A stretch of 64,000 nt of DNA from contig JAJEKV010000060.1 in assembly GCA_021234155.1 (NCBI GenBank), positions 1-64,000 on the forward strand, given 5' to 3'. This stretch comes from Isoetes taiwanensis (lineage: Eukaryota; Streptophyta; Lycopodiopsida; Isoetales; Isoetaceae). Made by a program: the position numbers and the translations under genes. The notes under the pieces are model-generated. The model worked only from the letters and a program-made list of their open reading frames with translations. It made no database searches and had not been told where the DNA came from. Numbering within the stretch: the stretch's first letter is position 1; every line of letters begins with the position of its first letter. Of this stretch, positions 12,000 to 23,565 are shown piece by piece.

Positions 12000-13380
12000 T
12001 TAGCCGATAGTTTCTGCGGTTTGTACACTTACATTTGCGGGGATTATTGTGAACAATGGCTTTGAGAGCTCAGCCCGACAACCATAGTCTATGGTTTTGA
12101 GGTTGATAGCGTGGTGCATCATTAGAATTTGGTCTCCTTTTTTATGCGGCAATCCGATATTCTTGAGCATATGTAATACCTTTTCTAGCAAGCTGGCGGC
12201 TCCACCAAGAACAAAGAACCTCTTCATAATGTGGAAGAGAGGGTCTTATCTGAGGGTCTCTTCTGCATATACCACCCATCACGAGACACGCGATCCCCGG
12301 CGACAACCAAGAACATGCCTTCGAACATCGGTGGTATGCATTTTAGGTTTATCTTTGCGAGGTCCCACGTAAGATGGGGAGCATTGTATTCATAAACCAT
12401 AATTGGATGCACGCCTTGGCTAATGCTTCTTTCTCGTTTGAGGCCGGAAGCTATGTATTCGATATTGCGAGGGAACATCCCTAGCACCGCATCGGATCGG
12501 AGACCGGTAGTCAATAACTTCATACATGTAAGAATTGGAACATGAGTTCACTCCAGCCCTAAAGATATTAGCCCAATGCATCATGTACTTTGCAATAGAT
12601 GCCCTCAAAGCATCTATGTCCTTTAAGCTTGCATGCGGCTTCCACGGACTTTTGAAGAGCCAATCGGTATCATGGGTATACCATTGTCCACACCGATTTT
12701 GCTAGCTTCTCTAGCCTTAGTATCATTGTCTTGTTTTGGTCCATTTTATCATGTATGGTAGTGAGGGGGCTCGCCGGGGAACGATGCGACAATGCTCTCG
12801 GGACGGTAAAGACTTACGCATGAGATCACGGGGCTGTCATGTGGGACTTCCTCTCCATTTGCAACTCCCTTCTCTCCACTTTGGATCTCTTGTCTTTGCC
12901 ATTTTCTCTTTTTATGACAATGCATGTATTACACTTTGAAAATGCAATTCTTTTGGCTATTGCTACCTCTGAATGGTATTCCTTCCATTAAGCTCAAGAA
13001 AAGAGGCGGAGGAACATGCTTTTGATCATGTCTATCACACTAGCATCAACCTCTAAATGTATGTCCTCCTTGGTCAAAGACGTGAAGGTAGCCTTTGACA
13101 TTCTCCCTCACACCATCGATCGTGATTTTGGATCTATGAGGCCTAGTTTGGATTCTCGTCTATGTACATAGATAGCCGTTACACGCGATTAATATGAGAT
13201 CTTATTTTCTTAGACCCTCAGATTCCCATGCTCGGCTACTCTGTGACCCACCCAAGAAAAATTTTCTCCACTTGTAGAAGCGTAGACTTTGGTATGTCGA
13301 GTAGCCTATGCCAAGCTTTCAAGCAAACTTCTTTATTATTTATCACGATTTTCTTGACACGCCCATTAAGCGAACAAACA
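12000..13380 (-). pseudogene. DUF7869-type element protein, decayed copy 1
   Basis: Read on the minus strand, pieces of one protein appear in order. An N-terminal block near 13,280-13,370 has NNKEVCLKAWHRLLDIPKS; a block near 13,040-13,100 has LTKEDIHLEVD, followed by WKEYHSEVAIAKRIAFSKC. Then come HWANIFRAGVNSC near 12,560, IMVYEYNAPHLTWD near 12,390 and, at 12,000-12,220, KKGDQILMMHHAINLK. The order EVC..., a TK-D-I block, a Cys-containing FSKC block, then a Q-D-I/M block fits the plant and fungal proteins carrying DUF7869, which are multicopy and transposon-like. Many frame breaks and stops make it a pseudogene. Family assignment is from memory of motif order and is moderate. Confidence 0.45.
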
Positions 13381-14223
13381 TCCTAGCATATTGTAAGCAA
13401 AGTTAGTCTGTCAAGGTTGCTTTTTCATATTCCAATAGAATTTTCTCATTTGTATAATCTCCCTTTGGAAGAAAAGCTGGCACAACACCTCCTCAAGCAA
13501 CAAAATGAATACTTGAAGTCTAAGACAAAGACGGCATGGTTTTCCTTTCATATTTAGTTGGGAGGGGAGGTGATCTCGGTGTTTGATTTACCATATTGTA
13601 TGGCCTCTTCCCATGAGCTATTTCGGGCTTTATTGTATAGTGTTCCGGCTCTCTGTCCTCACCGACTCGATTCGTTATAAGCCGATCACGGGGACGCTTA
13701 TCAACCAGCATAAGAGAAGTCTTCTATCGACTAAGTCATGCATTTTTTGGCGTTTACGCACAAGCTTGACACCTCATTATGGTAGCTTGACTATACAATC
13801 TTAAGCCCAATTTGCATATCTGAAATGGCATGATTGGGGTCGATTGAAAACAATTGCGCCGATAACAAGATTGCGTATTAAAGCGGGGAGCAAATCATCA
13901 AAGCGAGAGCAAAAGGAATATTCCTTAAAAGATTCCCTTTTTACAAAAAGGGGTAAAGCGAGGTTAAAAAAGATGCATGAAATTCTATTTTTACCCCCAA
14001 AAGTGACTAATTTTTTTTAAGCGAAAGAATTGACTTTTAAAGTGTCATTTTCTTAGCAAATAGAATGTTCTTAAGTATATTTTACGTGAGAAACCCTAAT
14101 TTAAGAGGATAAAATATTTAACAAAAAATTGAAGTTAGTCCGTAATCGGCGTAGTATTCTCAAAATTTGAAGATAGAATCTTCATATTCACATGCAAAAT
14201 TCTGATCTTTTTCTAAGACTCGG

Positions 14224-16500
14224 TTATGTACAAAAAGTGTGAGGAGTGATGAGAGAGGGATCTAGGACGTCATCATATTCATTTATGCCATCCTCATCAC
14301 CTTCACTTCTTTCACTGTCACTAGAGGAAGTGCTTGAGTTATCTTCCTCATCACTATCAACAGATGGTGTAGCATTGCCACCACCTTGTTCATCCTCTTC
14401 TTCATAATTACAAGCTTTTTTAAGCAAATTGATAGTCCTCTGGCGTAGACGATTGTTAGATTTCAATTTAAAATCATAGCACAATATAGTCACGTCATTA
14501 AGGATCAGCTCATCCCTACAACCCACCTTCTTGGACTTTCTTCCTTTTCCTTGGCTTCTCATTTCTAACTCATATCTACCTTCAAAAGCATTTTCTGAGC
14601 GAGTTGCAAGCCAATGAATCTTGAGTTTAGTGACTAAGCCTTCCTCCTTGACTGTGTCAAGCACTTTTGCTATCCAGAAAGGTCGACTTTTGTCATCCTC
14701 CTCAGTTGGAAGAGCAATTAGCATACCCTTGGTAATTTCTGTGATGTTACCTTGAGGCTCATTCCTGCGTCATGGTCCGAGGTACATGACTCGATCCTTG
14801 TCTTCTTCTCTGCGGTGCTAATGTAGCATTGCTTGGACCTGCTTAGGCCGGGGTTGATGGAAGGTGTTAGGCCATAGAAATGGTTCTTGCAAGCTGTCTT
14901 AGAGCTATATTTTTCACAACAATTTTACTGTTAGAAAGAAATTACTCCATCACATCCGATCTTCTTCTAAGAAGTACTTAAAGCTGAGGAAATTCCATTT
15001 TCAATGGCTTTTAAGGATGACTTCGGGGGGGTACTTTTCTTACCTTGGACTCCTTAGGATTTTGAGAGGAAGTTGTTCCAAAGACGTTCTATGAAGGAAG
15101 TTAATGCGGAATATATTTAAGGAAGCGTAATCCCTCGGTGGACTCGGTCCTTAGTTGTGGTATACTTCTTCAGGTGTAAGAAACTTCGGCCATCCTTCAA
15201 GTAGAACTTGATGTGATGTTGAAAGGTGAGATCATTCCTTGTTCACGGCTTGTTCTCTGCATGCGAACGTTGAGAGAAAATAAACTCTCTGAAATCAGCG
15301 GTCTCTTTAAGAAGATCGATCCTTTGGAGGAAGGGAGAAAGCTTTCTTCCTTCTGGAAAAAGCGCCATACGAGAAAATCTCTTTGAACATTTGGTCAATC
15401 TTGTGGCCTACAAGTAAGAAACCGAGCTTCACTTTTCTAAAGATCCCTAGCTCCACTAACATAGCCACGAGTATGCAAAGAGTGTTTGATTCTTGTTCTC
15501 CCTTGTAGTATTGTCAAGTTCACGAGGGTAAAAGCAGCGGTGGTAATTGCTCTTGCTTGCATACGGGACCTTGTTAAGAATTGTAATTGTGAGGTCGGGT
15601 CACCATGCAAGTTTGGATATGTCAAAAATACTTTGCACTTTAGACTTCCTTTGAAGACCATAGCTCCTACAAGGTGGACCTTAACAAAACATTCCTCTGG
15701 CACATCTTTAGGAATGTTCAAGAAATGTGGTAGAGTAGTTTTTTTTGGTCCATTCCATCAATCAACAGACATATATTGCGAGTGGGCGTTCAAGAGCTTT
15801 TTTACGTGTTTGGCAAGCTTTCTTCTCTCTGTTTGCTTGTTGTTCATGATGTGCGGCAAGGTTACGTTGCACAATATCGTAGAAGAAATAAGGTCAAAGC
15901 ATTTTTTTAAAACAAATGAGAGATTGAAGAACATGAGCTTACTTCTTTCGACCCTCTGTCTTTTGCGGTTTCTCTTTGACTTTTTTAATTACGCACACCT
16001 TGAGCAAGCGGACATTACATTGTGTCTCCGGGAATTTTCACTAAACCCGAATTCACTTTTCCACGATCACGGTGAAGTGTGAGTAAGAGATGTCTTGAAA
16101 AGCTGAGTGCAAGTCTCTTTGTACTCATTAAAAACATCTTTTGGTGATGTTATCGGTTAAATGATACATGTTACTCTAAAATATTTCTCCATCCATGACA
16201 CGGTGACAAGGGCATGCATGGTTACAACTCTTCTTGGTCCCACAATGATCATCAATTCTTTGGATTTTTGTCGATCTTTTGTGTATTCTAGACATTACGG
16301 TGGACCTAAGCGGTGGACAACCATAAAGCATTTACGGCAAACTTCTTGGCCGGTTAATGTAGTGCAAGAAGGTGTTGCGATTACGGCCTTACATGATAGG
16401 CCAAGTAGGCATTACGGTCAGCCAATGTCATTGAACTGTAGTTGTCTCTAATTGCTTGTAATTTAGACATGTTAAATTTGTTGATACAACCCAATGAGCA
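14224..16500 (-). pseudogene. DUF7869-type element protein, decayed copy 2
   Basis: The C-terminal 166 codons (14,224-14,724) are open. They contain SRPFWIAKVLDTVKEEG, LKIHWLATRSENAFEG and a basic GKGRKSKK stretch, then LILNDVTILCYDFKL and an acidic Ser/Asp tail. Upstream on the same strand, broken across frames, are LDNTTRENKN near 15,510, GFLLVGH and QMF near 15,440, VPEECFVKVHLVGAMVF at about 15,660-15,710, and an N-terminal EVCRKCFMVVHRLGP followed by WMEKYFRVTC at 16,180-16,350. The LDN-ENKN and VGH motif pair is what I know from DUF7869 proteins. Stops and frameshifts separate the blocks, so it is a pseudogene; only the C-terminal exon is clean. Confidence 0.55.
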
Positions 16501-17408
16501 GCATTTACTTCTTAAAAGTCTTCTCATTTTATGCTTTCGTCCATAAGGTTTCTTCTTCTTCTTACGAGGAGCATGCTCTCAAACCATAATCCACCTTGAA
16601 TTTCTTGGTGGTGGCTAGAAGCGTGTAATCTCGTTGCACGCCGTTGGTGTCTTCATCTTCGAGAGAGTTCTACTCACGGGGGTGACCTTCTGCGCCCTTA
16701 GTGGTGTGCTTGTAGAGGAGAACAAACCACGTGAAGAATATGCCGGATAAAGGCGGAGGTGCGGTGTTGAATGAAGGAGATGGGCGGCATATGATGTGCC
16801 AAATAAAAGTTGTTGTAAGCGTCTTCCGCGGGGAGTTCGATCAAACATATCTCTTATAGCGGTGAAATTACGCAAACCCATGTCACTGCGTTTGTGTGAA
16901 GAGGAGTAGATCTTTGCAGGGTCGTCTTCATTTGTAGTGAAATCGTGGTGGGAGAAACGATGGAGAATCTCGTGATCTTGAGCGTCTTTGTATTACGGCA
17001 TGTGTAAGTGAAGAGGGAGAAACAACAAGCGGCCGGAGGTAGTCACGTTCCAAAAATTTCTTGAGGTCGAGCCATTGTAGTGTCGGGGGATGGTACAAAT
17101 GGTGGTGGAAGATTGCTACGTGCAACTTGGTGAGGGTTGGAAAGGTGGTGGCGGCCGGTTTCCCTCTTGGACTTGGAGAGGGTTGGAAAGGTGGTGGCGA
17201 TCTACTAGTTCTTGGTTCGGAGTGTCTTGAGAAGCAACAAAGACCTTGTCGAGGTAGGTGTTGAAGAAGCATCTCCGTCTTGTGTTCCATCCGAAGTAGA
17301 GGTACTTGGGCAAACAAATGGTGGTGGAAGTTTGTTCCGAAGTGGTTAACCATGTCAAACAACCGCAAAAAATAGTGGGCTTGTTACTAACTCACAAGTC
17401 GATTGGAC
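16501..17408. other. No supported gene; short internal repeats
   Basis: Open frames exist on both strands but overlap and lack domains. A 30-bp stretch (GGTTGGAAAGGTGGTGGCG) occurs twice at about 17,135-17,200, and AATGGTGGTGGAAG occurs at 17,099 and 17,317. The stretch may be the 5' flank of the DUF7869-type copy. Confidence 0.4.
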
Positions 17409-17417
17409 TAATGATAT

Positions 17418-17503
17418 TCGAGAATACAAATGCTATTCTGGAATAGTATTTTGTGCAAAGCATTTCTTTGTGTGTGTGCAAAATGCTATTCCAGAATACA
17501 CTT
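17418..17503. repeat. Foldback with TATTCTGGAATA core
   Basis: The left arm TATTCTGGAATAGTATTTTG and the right arm CAAAATGCTATTCCAGAATA pair with one mismatch around a roughly 40-bp T/G-rich loop. The TTCnnGAA core returns in the arrays at 17.75 kb and 19.9-20.2 kb. Confidence 0.75.
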
Positions 17504-17753
17504 ATCTAGAGTGTTTGGACAAGGCGTATTATTCATCACATAGAAAAACACCCGGCGGTGGCCTACCTTTAAAAAGGAAAATCGGCCTCGATTCGTATTA
17601 AAAGCTTCGAGAGATTTAGTCGCCCGGCCCGAGCACCTTAGATCAATATACATTTCTTTGTATTCCGATTTACATAGCAAAAATAATGGGATGGGTAAGC
17701 ATGTAAAGTACATAGATGCGTCTTTCTTTTGATTCCGATTTGCTTTTGTAGGC

Positions 17754-17869
17754 CAAAGTGTATTCGAATACACTTTGCCCTTCAGCGAAGAGCAAAGTGT
17801 GATCGGAATACACTTTGCTCATCTGGCGAAGATGCAAAGTGTATTAGTGTATTCGAATACACTTTGCAC
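17754..17869. repeat. Palindrome cluster (CAAAGTGTATTC/GAATACACTTTG)
   Basis: At 17,754-17,777 there is a perfect 24-bp palindrome made of CAAAGTGTATTC and its reverse complement. A second, imperfect copy spans 17,793-17,817 and a third 17,834-17,869. All share the GTGTATTC and GAATACAC half-sites. The cluster lies about 0.3 kb before the first reading frame of ParB/methyltransferase copy 1. Confidence 0.85.
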
Positions 17870-18969
17870 TCGCCGTGTGTGTTGTATTTTTGAGAAGCGG
17901 CTTGTTTGTTTGCACTTAAATAACACACTTTTTAGTTCGCGTGAGACCACTTTTTAGGTTAAAAATAACACTTTCGAAGTCAAATTAAGGCACAAAAATT
18001 GACTTAGAGTGACAATATTTTAGCTTGTTTTTCTGTCTTTTTTTCGGCCTTCGGGGCACAAGTTTAGTAAATGTTATTTTCAAATACAACTTTCGTTTGA
18101 ATTTGTCTTAACAAGGTAGTTTTCAACGTTTGATTGGCGAGGGAAGAAGGAAGCAAGAGGGCATCAAAGAAATATCACAAGCCTAAGCGTCCCACACCCT
18201 CGAAGCTTACACGACCGACCGCAGGCGAGCCGATGTTTTTGAGAACTTTCAAAGCGGTGGTTCGTGACCAGGGGGGTGCAGATGGAAAATACAAAGACAC
18301 CGACATTTTGTGCGTCAGTAAAAGTGCTGGTAACAAAAGATGCACGCCGACTCGAGTTTGTTAACCTTGGGACAATAAAAGATGTCTCAGGGTTTGGGAC
18401 AAGGAGATCAAGTGGGGAGGCTTTCCTTCAAGACCTCCCAAGGCTTCATTGTTGTGGACATCGTTTTTTTTTAAATTGTCAGTGTGCAACCACCGGCACT
18501 GCACAAACTCTTTTCACACTACTGGGACAAAAGCGAAGCATGTGTTCATGTATTAGGCGGGGTTTGTTCCGGCCTGGCGAGGACTTTCTGTCGGTGAGTC
18601 CGGAGAACAATCGATGGAGAAAGGTCACAATCACCACCTTACGCTAGTTCTTGGGGAGGTCATCGGATAGAGGTTCAGGAACAAGGCGAGGAAGAACCCC
18701 ACAATGCGACCAAAAAGAAACTTAGCGAGGCCAAAGGGCAGCGATAGCTGCTAAAGAACCAAAAAGCGAAAAGTAAAAGCGGCTTGATGTTCTTTGAAAT
18801 TGGCGAGGAACAACCAAAAGCGAAGAAGGGAAAGGGCAAGGCTCGGGGGGTGGCCATTAAAGAAAAGAAGGTGGATAAGACCTCGGAGAGGATGGAACAA
18901 ATAAATCTTAACAAGTATGTTCGGGGGTAATATACACGCCAGTAACTTCCATGAGGTTGCCATCGAAGA

Positions 18970-19319
18970 ATGAAAGAGGTGGCGCCCCTTCGAGAGTTCA
19001 AAAATCTATCTTACGACCATTTAAGAAATTTGAAGGACAGAATAAGGAGCAACCCCAATGCCCATGTTGCTCAATTGTTGTTCTTGTTGATGAGAACCCA
19101 GTGCATGGACCCCAAGGACTCTGACGGAGAAAAATGAGACACTTACATGCAATATGTCCTTGGGGAAACCACGGTTTCAAAGCAAGGAGGCAGGTTGTAC
19201 AAAAAAAAAACAACCCAAGATATCTCTCGTGCTACGTCTTTGTTTCGCGTGGCACGAGGCACGAAGAAGCCAAAATCGTTGCCAACACGCACAATGCCGA
19301 CAATAAATATAAAAGCTGA
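18970..19319 (+). other. ParB-like domain of copy 1
   Basis: In one frame, PLREFKNLSYDHLRNLKDRI runs into RSNPNAHVAQL and ends at a stop near 19,137. After a one-base shift comes GNHGFKARRQVVQ, followed by YLSCYVFVSRGTRHEEAKIV and NTHNADN. The G-N-H-x4-A-R core, the C-Y-V-F strand, the E-E-A-K helix and the H-N pair match the usual ParB/sulfiredoxin-like nuclease layout. The frame break sits just before the GNH box. Confidence 0.55.
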
Positions 19320-19833
19320 AAATGAGCTTTGTGGACAAAATCAGGTTCATGCACAGGGGAATATATGATATTTAAAGAAAAAATATGGAGATGATTTGAA
19401 GAAGACACAATACTCATTGGAACTAAAGGAAGCGTGTCTTTGTGGAGTCTTTGCCTCAAATCTGACGAGGCTAACAAATGGCGATCTCTAATACCACCAC
19501 GACAAGCGGGTTTTCAGCCGACCTTGAGAGATGGCGAGTAAGTTGTTTTGTGATACGGAATACCCCGCAGCCCTCCCAATCGATATCGCTTTCTTCTCTC
19601 CAGATTTGGGACCTCCAAAACGAAATATTCACCATGTTCGAGCGTGGTGATTTGAAAAGCAAAGGCAAGGTCTCCGAAAAGAAAAAAGGATCCGACGTTC
19701 CCAAAAAGGAAATGACAATCACTGTATGGCGAGAAATGCAGGGCTTCACAGATATGGATATATTAGAAAGGCTACTGCAAAAGGTTGTCGATAAAGAATT
19801 TACTCTCGAAGAAATGTCCAAGAAGCTCCACAA

Positions 19834-20304
19834 GTAAGAATGCCACTTTGGGTTCTTGTTTGGTAGGGACAAGTGTAGTTTGAAAAACGCTGGCTTACAC
19901 GCGACAGACAAAGCGTATTCCAGAATACACTTTGGCTCACACACGAAAGCCAAACACTTTGGCTTTCGTGTGTGAGCCAAAGTGTATTCTGGAATACACT
20001 ATACACTTTGGCTTTCGTGTGTGAGCCAAAGTGTATTCTGGAATACACTTTGGCTCTCACGTGGGAGACAAAGTGTATTCTAGAATACGAATTCACACCC
20101 AAAGCCAAAGTGACACTTTGGCTTTCGTGTGTGAGCCGAAGTGTATTCTGGAATACACATTGGCTTACAGTTTTTTAAGTAGTTTTTTTTTGTTGCTTTT
20201 CTTTTTAGTTTTCTTTTTTTCTAACGTTTGTGTGGTCTTACAACCAGAAAAATGTCATCACATGTCAAACCTGCTTAATGGAATAATTAAATGTTGACAG
20301 CTAG
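19834..20304 (+). other. Probable intron carrying the foldback array
   Basis: A GT donor (AAGTAAGAA) at 19,834 and an AG acceptor at 20,303-20,304 join EEMSKKLHK directly to KDAKSFVLSQ in frame. The intron contains the palindrome array at 19,915-20,166 and a T-rich stretch before the acceptor. A second possible 61-base intron (20,383-20,443, GTATG...TTTTGCAG) would not keep the frame. Confidence 0.45.
19915..20166. repeat. Nested palindrome array (TATTCTGGAATA modules)
   Basis: The module built from ACTTTGGCTTTCGTGTGTGA, GCCAAAGTG and TATTCTGGAATACACT occurs at least three times directly (about 19,958, 20,006 and 20,113) and is preceded by its inverted form at 19,917-19,957. Each module contains TGTATTC-NN-GAATACA. 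The left inverted copy could fold with any of the direct copies into a stem of more than 40 bp. Confidence 0.9.
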
Positions 20305-20443
20305 GAAAGATGCAAAGAGCTTTGTCCTATCGCAACCTCAGACGAAAGGATTGTCCAGTATACGCCAAATTTTGAAGGCTGGGTATGTTGATTTGTTTTT
20401 TATAATGTTGTTTTTCTTGTTAGTGAGACGTTCTTTTTTGCAG

Positions 20444-20836
20444 AGCAAAAAGAAAAACAAAGACCTGTCGGAGGGCTTCATGCACTTGGTCAGGACAGCA
20501 CGAGAAGCGAGGACGTTGGCGGACAGGCGTGTTCTGGATTCTGAGCCCTCCGATTACGAAAGGTTTACAATGTTCGATCAAAATAACCTATTCTCTATTG
20601 TGCACGGTGATTGCACCAAACTAGCCGAATCAATAAAGCCCCAAGATTTTACCTTGGTAATAGCTGGCCTTCCATATGGATTCAAGCTCAAAGGCGGCCT
20701 TCTGACGACCAGCCATTTAAAACTCGAGTTTAATGCTTTTCGTCGGCGGCATAAAGCCGATTACCACGGCAAAACATTGGAGGTTGGTGGTATTTCACTC
20801 AAGCATGCAATCCGGCCTTGTGGAAGCTGGTTTTAA
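20444..20836 (+). other. Methyltransferase motif IV region of copy 1
   Basis: The open frame runs from KKKNKDLSEGFMHLVRTARE through FSIVHGDCTKLAESIKP to DFTLVIAGLPYGFKLKG. The VHGDC block resembles the usual GD-C/A-xx-L lead-in and GLPYGF resembles the DPPYG catalytic loop of amino-methyltransferases, with D changed to G. A motif IV Asp is normally needed for catalysis, so this copy is probably inactive even apart from its frame breaks. Confidence 0.55.
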
Positions 20837-21469
20837 GAATCATTTTGGTTCCCCCACTTAAAGTTTGGTTATGAAAACATGGTTTGGTAAGCACTTATTC
20901 GGAATACATATATTTGCTTTAAGTTCTTTTCCTTTTAGTAACACCTGCGAGCATTGTTAGGAATTTCTATTCGAATACGTTCCTTCAATTTGTACTTAAA
21001 TCCTCTTTTCTTTTTTTTTGTTCTTAAGGTACAAAACAAATATAAATTACCATGGCGGAGGCCCTAGGCTTTTGAGTAAAGTCGAATATCTCCACGTCGC
21101 TTATTAGAGTTTTGATGGGAAAGCGTACAATGGAACACTTCAACACGGCGTGTCGAGAACTTTTCGAAGCGTGTTGGAGTTTCAGCGGTTTTAAGCTGCG
21201 GGACCCCTAGTGCACAAGGAAGAATAGTGAATCACTATCGGAAGCGCTTGAAGTTGATTAACCATCTTCGGACATGTTCTCCGTCGAGGAGATTGGGTGC
21301 TTCGGCGCATTTTACGGCTCACGGTACAACTATTGCTTATTGCGAAAAAGGGCCATAACTTGTGTAGCAATTGATATTGATAAGGAGGCTGTCGGTTTCA
21401 TTAAAATGAGATTTTTACGCTTTACCAACTCTACAGGGCGAGAATCAAGAGTTGGGGGCAAAGTCTAAT

Positions 21470-22150
21470 TCGATTTTGCTAAGATGACATCATCGAAATA
21501 CTGACCTCCTTTACAAGCTCCTTAGATGGCGAAGCTACTTTTGCGAGTTGAAAGAAGTAGCTCTTCTTGCTACCATACGGAATCAACTTCCTTCGACACG
21601 AGAAGCCTAAGTCACCCGAAAACGATGAGAAAAATGAACAAGTAGAGAAACCGAATAGCTGAGAGCGATAAGAAAAATGAAGAAGACTACAATTTAGATC
21701 TCGGCCGGACCTTTTCTTTGTGGTTAATTATCGATATTTATTATTGATTGCCATTCTTGATGTAACAAAAAGCAAAAAGAAATTATTATTGTTATTTTTA
21801 CTAAATTTGTGTCTTTTTTACATCCACCTACAAATAATTTTGTACTCATGTCTCAATTTTGCTATTTTCACGTGCTTCACTCCAAAAACGAAAGTCGTGT
21901 GCAAAAAATACCCCAAAACTAGGCCAAAACAAAAACTGATACTCCTGAAACTTTAAACCTCTCTTAAAAAAGCCCACTTTTTTGAATGATGTGTTTTTTC
22001 TAAAGGAATCTTTCAAACGGGAGTGCTGCAACACTCCCGTTTAATTTGCAACCTTGTTCGGTGGCATATGGGATATCTGAGCATTCATGCAGAAGCGTAC
22101 ATGCACGATCGATAAGGTCATCCCTTGAAATGGCTTTAGCAGCGTCCGCA
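21470..22150. other. No supported gene
   Basis: AT-rich sequence after the methyltransferase-like copy 1. One short plus-strand frame (21,720-21,956) is hydrophobic and Lys-rich without a domain. The palindrome core ATTCGAATAC also occurs just upstream at about 20,967. Confidence 0.4.
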
Positions 22151-22465
22151 TCACCTAGATGAATCTGCTCCACTGGGTCTTGCCATACTATGCGCCTGAT
22201 CTGTGCCGGGGGGGGGGGGGTTTGAAAATTCTTCCACCTCGTCTGCTATGTCCTTGGTGGGCCATAAAATAAAGGCGCCTTTGGAGTCTAAAAGGGTCCC
22301 CATTTCTGTTTCAGGATACGACAACGGGAGATCCTTTTCCAGAATACGTTCCAGGGACACAACTGCACATCCTTCAGGCAAGGGCAAGTTGTGATGCTTG
22401 ATGAAATCATGCATCTTCACTTCTGCAACCTTCCTGCCATTGATAAGCATGGACCTCATCTCCAT
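22151..22465 (-). pseudogene. Element-associated protein fragment (DUF8039-like)
   Basis: The minus frame reads LINGRKVAEVKMHDFIKHH, then NLPLPEGCAVVSLERILEKD, then PETEMGTLLDSKGAFILWPT. The pattern 'P-P ... LxxAxG/KGAFIxWP' near a domain end resembles DUF8039, found in plant CACTA-type element proteins. A 13-base homopolymer (22,208-22,220) near the C-terminal end encodes a Pro run and may hide a frame change. I recognise the pattern only loosely; it could be another plant element protein. Confidence 0.35.
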
Positions 22466-22501
22466 TCTCTAGCTATCTGTCAATGAGTAAGCGGTATGAA
22501 G

Positions 22502-22517
22502 GATCGCGACCGCGATC
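22502..22517. promoter_or_regulatory. Spaced palindrome ATCGCG-AC-CGCGAT
   Basis: GATCGCG and CGCGATC are separated by AC. It belongs to a family seen again at about 23,776, 23,845, 23,923, 27,578 and 27,753. Weaker relatives lie at 22,595 and 22,637. The sites group around ParB/methyltransferase copy 2. Confidence 0.45.
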
Positions 22518-23409
22518 TCGTCAAGCAATGACAACCTCAGCTGTTATGTGAAGCTGCTTGCCTTTTCGCACAAGATAATGCTAATAAGGAACGCAATCGC
22601 GATCTCTTACAGAATTATTTGTGGCATTAATGCGACAGATCGCAGTCCCGATTTTGTCGAGAAGCTGGGGTTTTGGCTTCGAACACTGCAAGGTAGCAAT
22701 ATATAGTGTTTAGTAAATCGCGTTACTACTATGGCAAAGCAACCTCCTAGAATCTACGCAGTTGTAATATTAAACATAATCAGAACAAGTCATAAGTAGC
22801 TCACATTGCAAACATACTCTTAAAGGCAAATAACAACTGAGATTGGAAGGAAGATGTTATTTCGAAGAGAATCACATTTGTTGCCATAGTCGCCATGAAG
22901 AAAGAACAAAAACAAAGAGAAATGGAGCTTGCCTTCCTTGCTATGATCGAGTAAACGAGCCTGTCAGGTTTTTTGAAGCACGGCAATCTCGATCGGTTGC
23001 ACCCTGGAGATCCACAAGAGCGATCGGGTCCAAGAAGCGGTCAAACCTCCAAAACCTTCAGGCGCTACATATGAAATGGAAGTGCCTTTCTTCTTGCCGC
23101 AAGAATTGCAATGCAACCCAGTCCACTTTTTTTTTTAATTTGAATTATGTTCTTGCTCGATCAGTAATTGGGCGTGTAAGGTGGCGGGTCAATTCTGCCA
23201 GGTGTCTCAGGGTACTAGAATTCGCCTCTTGTTAATCTTGCTGGCTGGCAGACCCCGAGTTCGAAAAATGTCACTTTCCGAATACACTTTAATGAGTCTG
23301 TTTCTGAAAGTGTCATTTTCATGGTACATTTTTCAAATTACTTGTGTCCTTCATCATGATGGCAGGATTCAAAATTTTCCTCAAAAGGGCACTACTTTAC
23401 CTGGACCCG

Positions 23410-23565
23410 GCCATAAATATCGTCGTCCGCCATAAATACGCCTTCTGAAATATGCCTTTCGCCATAAATACGTCGTCTGCCATAAATACGCCTTCCACCA
23501 TAAATAAGCCGCCCACCATAAATACACCATAATTACGCCACCATTCATAAATACACCATAGTATT
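23410..23565 (+). repeat. Minisatellite, CCATAAATACG units
   Basis: About nine imperfect copies of an 18-20 bp unit built around GCCATAAATACGCC. They stand immediately before a stretch of CCTCCGCCT repeats and about 0.5 kb before the first reading frame of ParB/methyltransferase copy 2. Confidence 0.85.

Larger units (their letters stand above)
18134..21468 (+). pseudogene. ParB-like / DNA methyltransferase fusion, copy 1
   Basis: Reading the plus strand across frames gives one ordered protein. First comes a basic Lys/Arg-rich N-terminus (18,134-18,370), then poorly readable sequence with several stops. A ParB-like region follows (18,970-19,316), then a charged helical region (19,478-19,833), and then a methyltransferase-like part with GLPYGF in place of the DPPY of motif IV (20,666-20,683). 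A motif I-like stretch ends in CVAIDIDKEAVGFIK (21,298-21,400). Motif IV before motif I is the order of beta-class N4/N6 amino-methyltransferases. ParB plus methyltransferase proteins are known in bacteria and phages. Frameshifts at about 19,150, 19,470 and 21,200 make this copy unlikely to be functional. A diverged second copy lies at 23.9-27.6 kb. Confidence 0.55.
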
